Shown here in pieces: positions 6,468 to 7,479 of a stretch of DNA of 7,479 nt. The notes beneath the pieces are model-generated. The model ran no database searches and had not been told where the DNA came from. It worked only from the letters and a program-made list of their open reading frames with translations. The stretch's first letter is position 1. Each line of letters begins with the position of its first letter. The translations under genes and the position numbers were made by a program. The DNA comes from DATBMY01 sp036554605 (lineage in GTDB: Bacteria; Acidobacteriota; Blastocatellia; UBA7656): contig DATBMY010000051.1 of NCBI GenBank assembly GCA_036554605.1, positions 1 through 7,479 on the forward strand. The letters are read 5' to 3'.

Positions 6468-6476
6468 TGCTAGCAT
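6468..6476 (+). promoter_or_regulatory. Possible extended -10 promoter of the sigma-factor gene
   Basis: The plus strand reads TGC-TAGCAT, an extended -10 (TGn) with a 4-of-6 hexamer, about 32 bases before GTG 6508. Transcription would start near 6483, at the edge of the hairpin at 6485-6502. No good -35 lies at the usual distance. TGCTAGCA (6468-6475) is itself a perfect palindrome. Confidence 0.22.
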
Positions 6477-6484
6477 GTGCACGC

Positions 6485-6502
6485 CTCGAATTTAGCTTCG
6501 AG
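6485..6502 (+). repeat. Hairpin just upstream of the sigma-factor gene
   Basis: CTCGAA (6485-6490) and TTCGAG (6497-6502) form a perfect 6-bp stem around a 6-base loop. It ends five bases before GTG 6508 and 35 bases before ATG 6538. It could be an operator or a 5'-leader hairpin affecting ribosome access. If translation starts at GTG 6508, the hairpin occupies the place of a Shine-Dalgarno. Confidence 0.4.
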
Positions 6503-6507
6503 CCAGC

Positions 6508-7479
6508 GTGAAAGACCGCGACTATAGCGCGGCGGCGATGATGAGAGTTGAAGATTTCCAAAAATCATTCAAGAAAGAGGTTGGCGATTGCCTCGGGCGC
6601 GTCGAGCGCCGCTACGGTGTGAGCGAAGCCGACCTGGCGGCGGCTTTGCACTCGTCGGCAAAGAAGTATCTTGCCGAGGTGCTCGATGAGACGACGGGCA
6701 ATCCCGGTCCTACTGCGAGGGCGCGCCAGGCCGTGGCCGATTACTGCGGCTCGCTCAACGCTTCGGATTTATGCCTGGCGGTGGCCTGCGCTAAAGGCGA
6801 CGACGAAGCGTGGGAAGATTTTTATCGCGACTATCGGGGCTATCTGCTCAACATCGCGCGGACGATGACGCAGGACGCGAGCGCGGCCGAGCAGCTTGCG
6901 GACTCGACTTTCGCCGAGCTGTACGGGCTGCGCGAATCGGCTGGCTCGCGTGTAAGCAAGTTCTCGTTTTATTCGGGACGCGGCTCTCTTCGCGGGTGGC
7001 TTCGCGCAGTAGTCTTTCAGCTTTCAGCCGATAATCATCGACAGACGAGCCGGCTGGTCCAGACCGAAGAGCCCGAAGATATGGACCGGCTGGTCCGCGC
7101 CAATGATAATCCGGCGCGCGAAACGACAAGCGAGCTTCTTTTCATACGCGAGCGGTATCGCGAAGCGGTGGCCGACGCGCTCAGGCGGGCGCTCGGCGAA
7201 CTGGAAGATCGCGAGCGGCTGCTGCTTGCTTACTACTATTACGATGAGATGACGCTGCGCGAGATAGGGCAGCTCTTTAACGTGCACGAAGCGACGATAA
7301 GCCGATGGCTCACCAAGACGCAGAAGCGCGTGAGGAAACTTGTCGAGAAGAGTCTCGCGCGCGATCACCGCTTCAACCGCCGCGAGGTCGGCGAGGCCAT
7401 AGAGCTTGCGGCCGAGCAGATGGATATAAATGTGCGTGATTACCTGTTCGATAAAAACTCGACGGAGCGCGACACGGAC
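6508..7479 (+). CDS. ECF-like sigma-70 family RNA polymerase sigma factor with N- and C-terminal extensions (3' end cut off by the window)
   Basis: An open frame of at least 324 codons with no stop before the window edge. Counting from GTG 6508, residues about 87-181 match sigma region 2: DLCLAVACAKGDDEAWEDFY, then FSFYSGRGSLRGWLRAVVFQ, the F..G..SL..WL pattern of the core-binding and -10-recognition helices. Residues about 218-284 match region 4, with a helix-turn-helix at 248-270 (MTLREIGQLFNVHEATISRW) for -35 binding. The linker is short and no region 3 is evident, as in ECF sigmas. Unlike a typical ECF sigma of about 200 residues, this has some 85 residues before region 2 (including RRYGVSEADLAAAL) and at least 38 after region 4 (REVGEAIELAAEQMD). 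The start is uncertain: GTG 6508, ATG 6538 and ATG 6541 are in frame after a stop at 6493, and none has a good Shine-Dalgarno. GTG is chosen because the intervening codons look coding. It is transcribed away from polA; any anti-sigma gene would lie beyond the window. Confidence 0.88.
   Translation, partial: MKDRDYSAAAMMRVEDFQKSFKKEVGDCLGRVERRYGVSEADLAAALHSSAKKYLAEVLDETTGNPGPTARARQAVADYCGSLNASDLCLAVACAKGDDEAWEDFYRDYRGYLLNIARTMTQDASAAEQLADSTFAELYGLRESAGSRVSKFSFYSGRGSLRGWLRAVVFQLSADNHRQTSRLVQTEEPEDMDRLVRANDNPARETTSELLFIRERYREAVADALRRALGELEDRERLLLAYYYYDEMTLREIGQLFNVHEATISRWLTKTQKRVRKLVEKSLARDHRFNRREVGEAIELAAEQMDINVRDYLFDKNSTERDTD

Noticed and set aside
6454..6476. TTGCAA (6454-6459) as a -35 for the sigma-gene promoter
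   Set aside because: It is only 11 bases from the TAGCAT hexamer, too short for a sigma-70 promoter spacer.
6848..7368. Minus-strand frames of 93 and 114 codons opposite the sigma factor
   Set aside because: The plus strand encodes clear sigma regions 2 and 4 here; these are complementary shadows.
1..7479. Mobile elements, CRISPR arrays, tRNA or rRNA genes, toxin-antitoxin or defence systems
   Set aside because: No terminal repeats, transposase motifs, regularly spaced repeats, cloverleaf sequence or defence-type domains could be found on either strand.

Overview
The window reads as an ordinary chromosomal segment of a fairly GC-rich bacterium, most likely an Acidobacteriota member. The pointers are an Oar-like TonB-dependent receptor with an N-terminal carboxypeptidase-regulatory-like domain and a plug of the type common in that phylum, plus the general style of the other proteins. 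This placement is an inference from protein style; no rRNA or other taxonomic marker is present.

Layout, left to right. Positions 1-112 are non-coding and hold only a weak inverted repeat. A complete TonB-dependent outer-membrane receptor lies on the minus strand (113-2962), with its start fixed by a tandem Shine-Dalgarno sequence. After a 118-base gap with a small hairpin and a short direct repeat comes a small exported Cys-rich protein of unknown function on the minus strand (3081-3503). An AT-rich 158-base gap follows, carrying alternating TGAGA/TCTCA arms that begin on the stop codon of the next gene. DNA polymerase I (polA) is complete on the minus strand (3662-6373). A 134-base divergent promoter region (6374-6507) separates it from an ECF-like sigma-70 family factor on the plus strand, which runs off the right edge of the window.

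The genes do not form an evident pathway. The three minus-strand genes have gaps of more than 100 bases between them and are probably separate transcription units. polA and the sigma factor share a divergent control region with three copies of a 7-mer, a good TTGACA-type promoter facing polA, and a small hairpin just before the sigma gene.

The most notable observations are in polA. The O-helix (motif B) has Ala and Asp in place of its two near-invariant glycines, the 3'-5' exonuclease site is lost, and one metal-ligand Asp of the 5' nuclease is Glu. No mobile element, CRISPR array, RNA gene or obvious new multi-gene system is visible.
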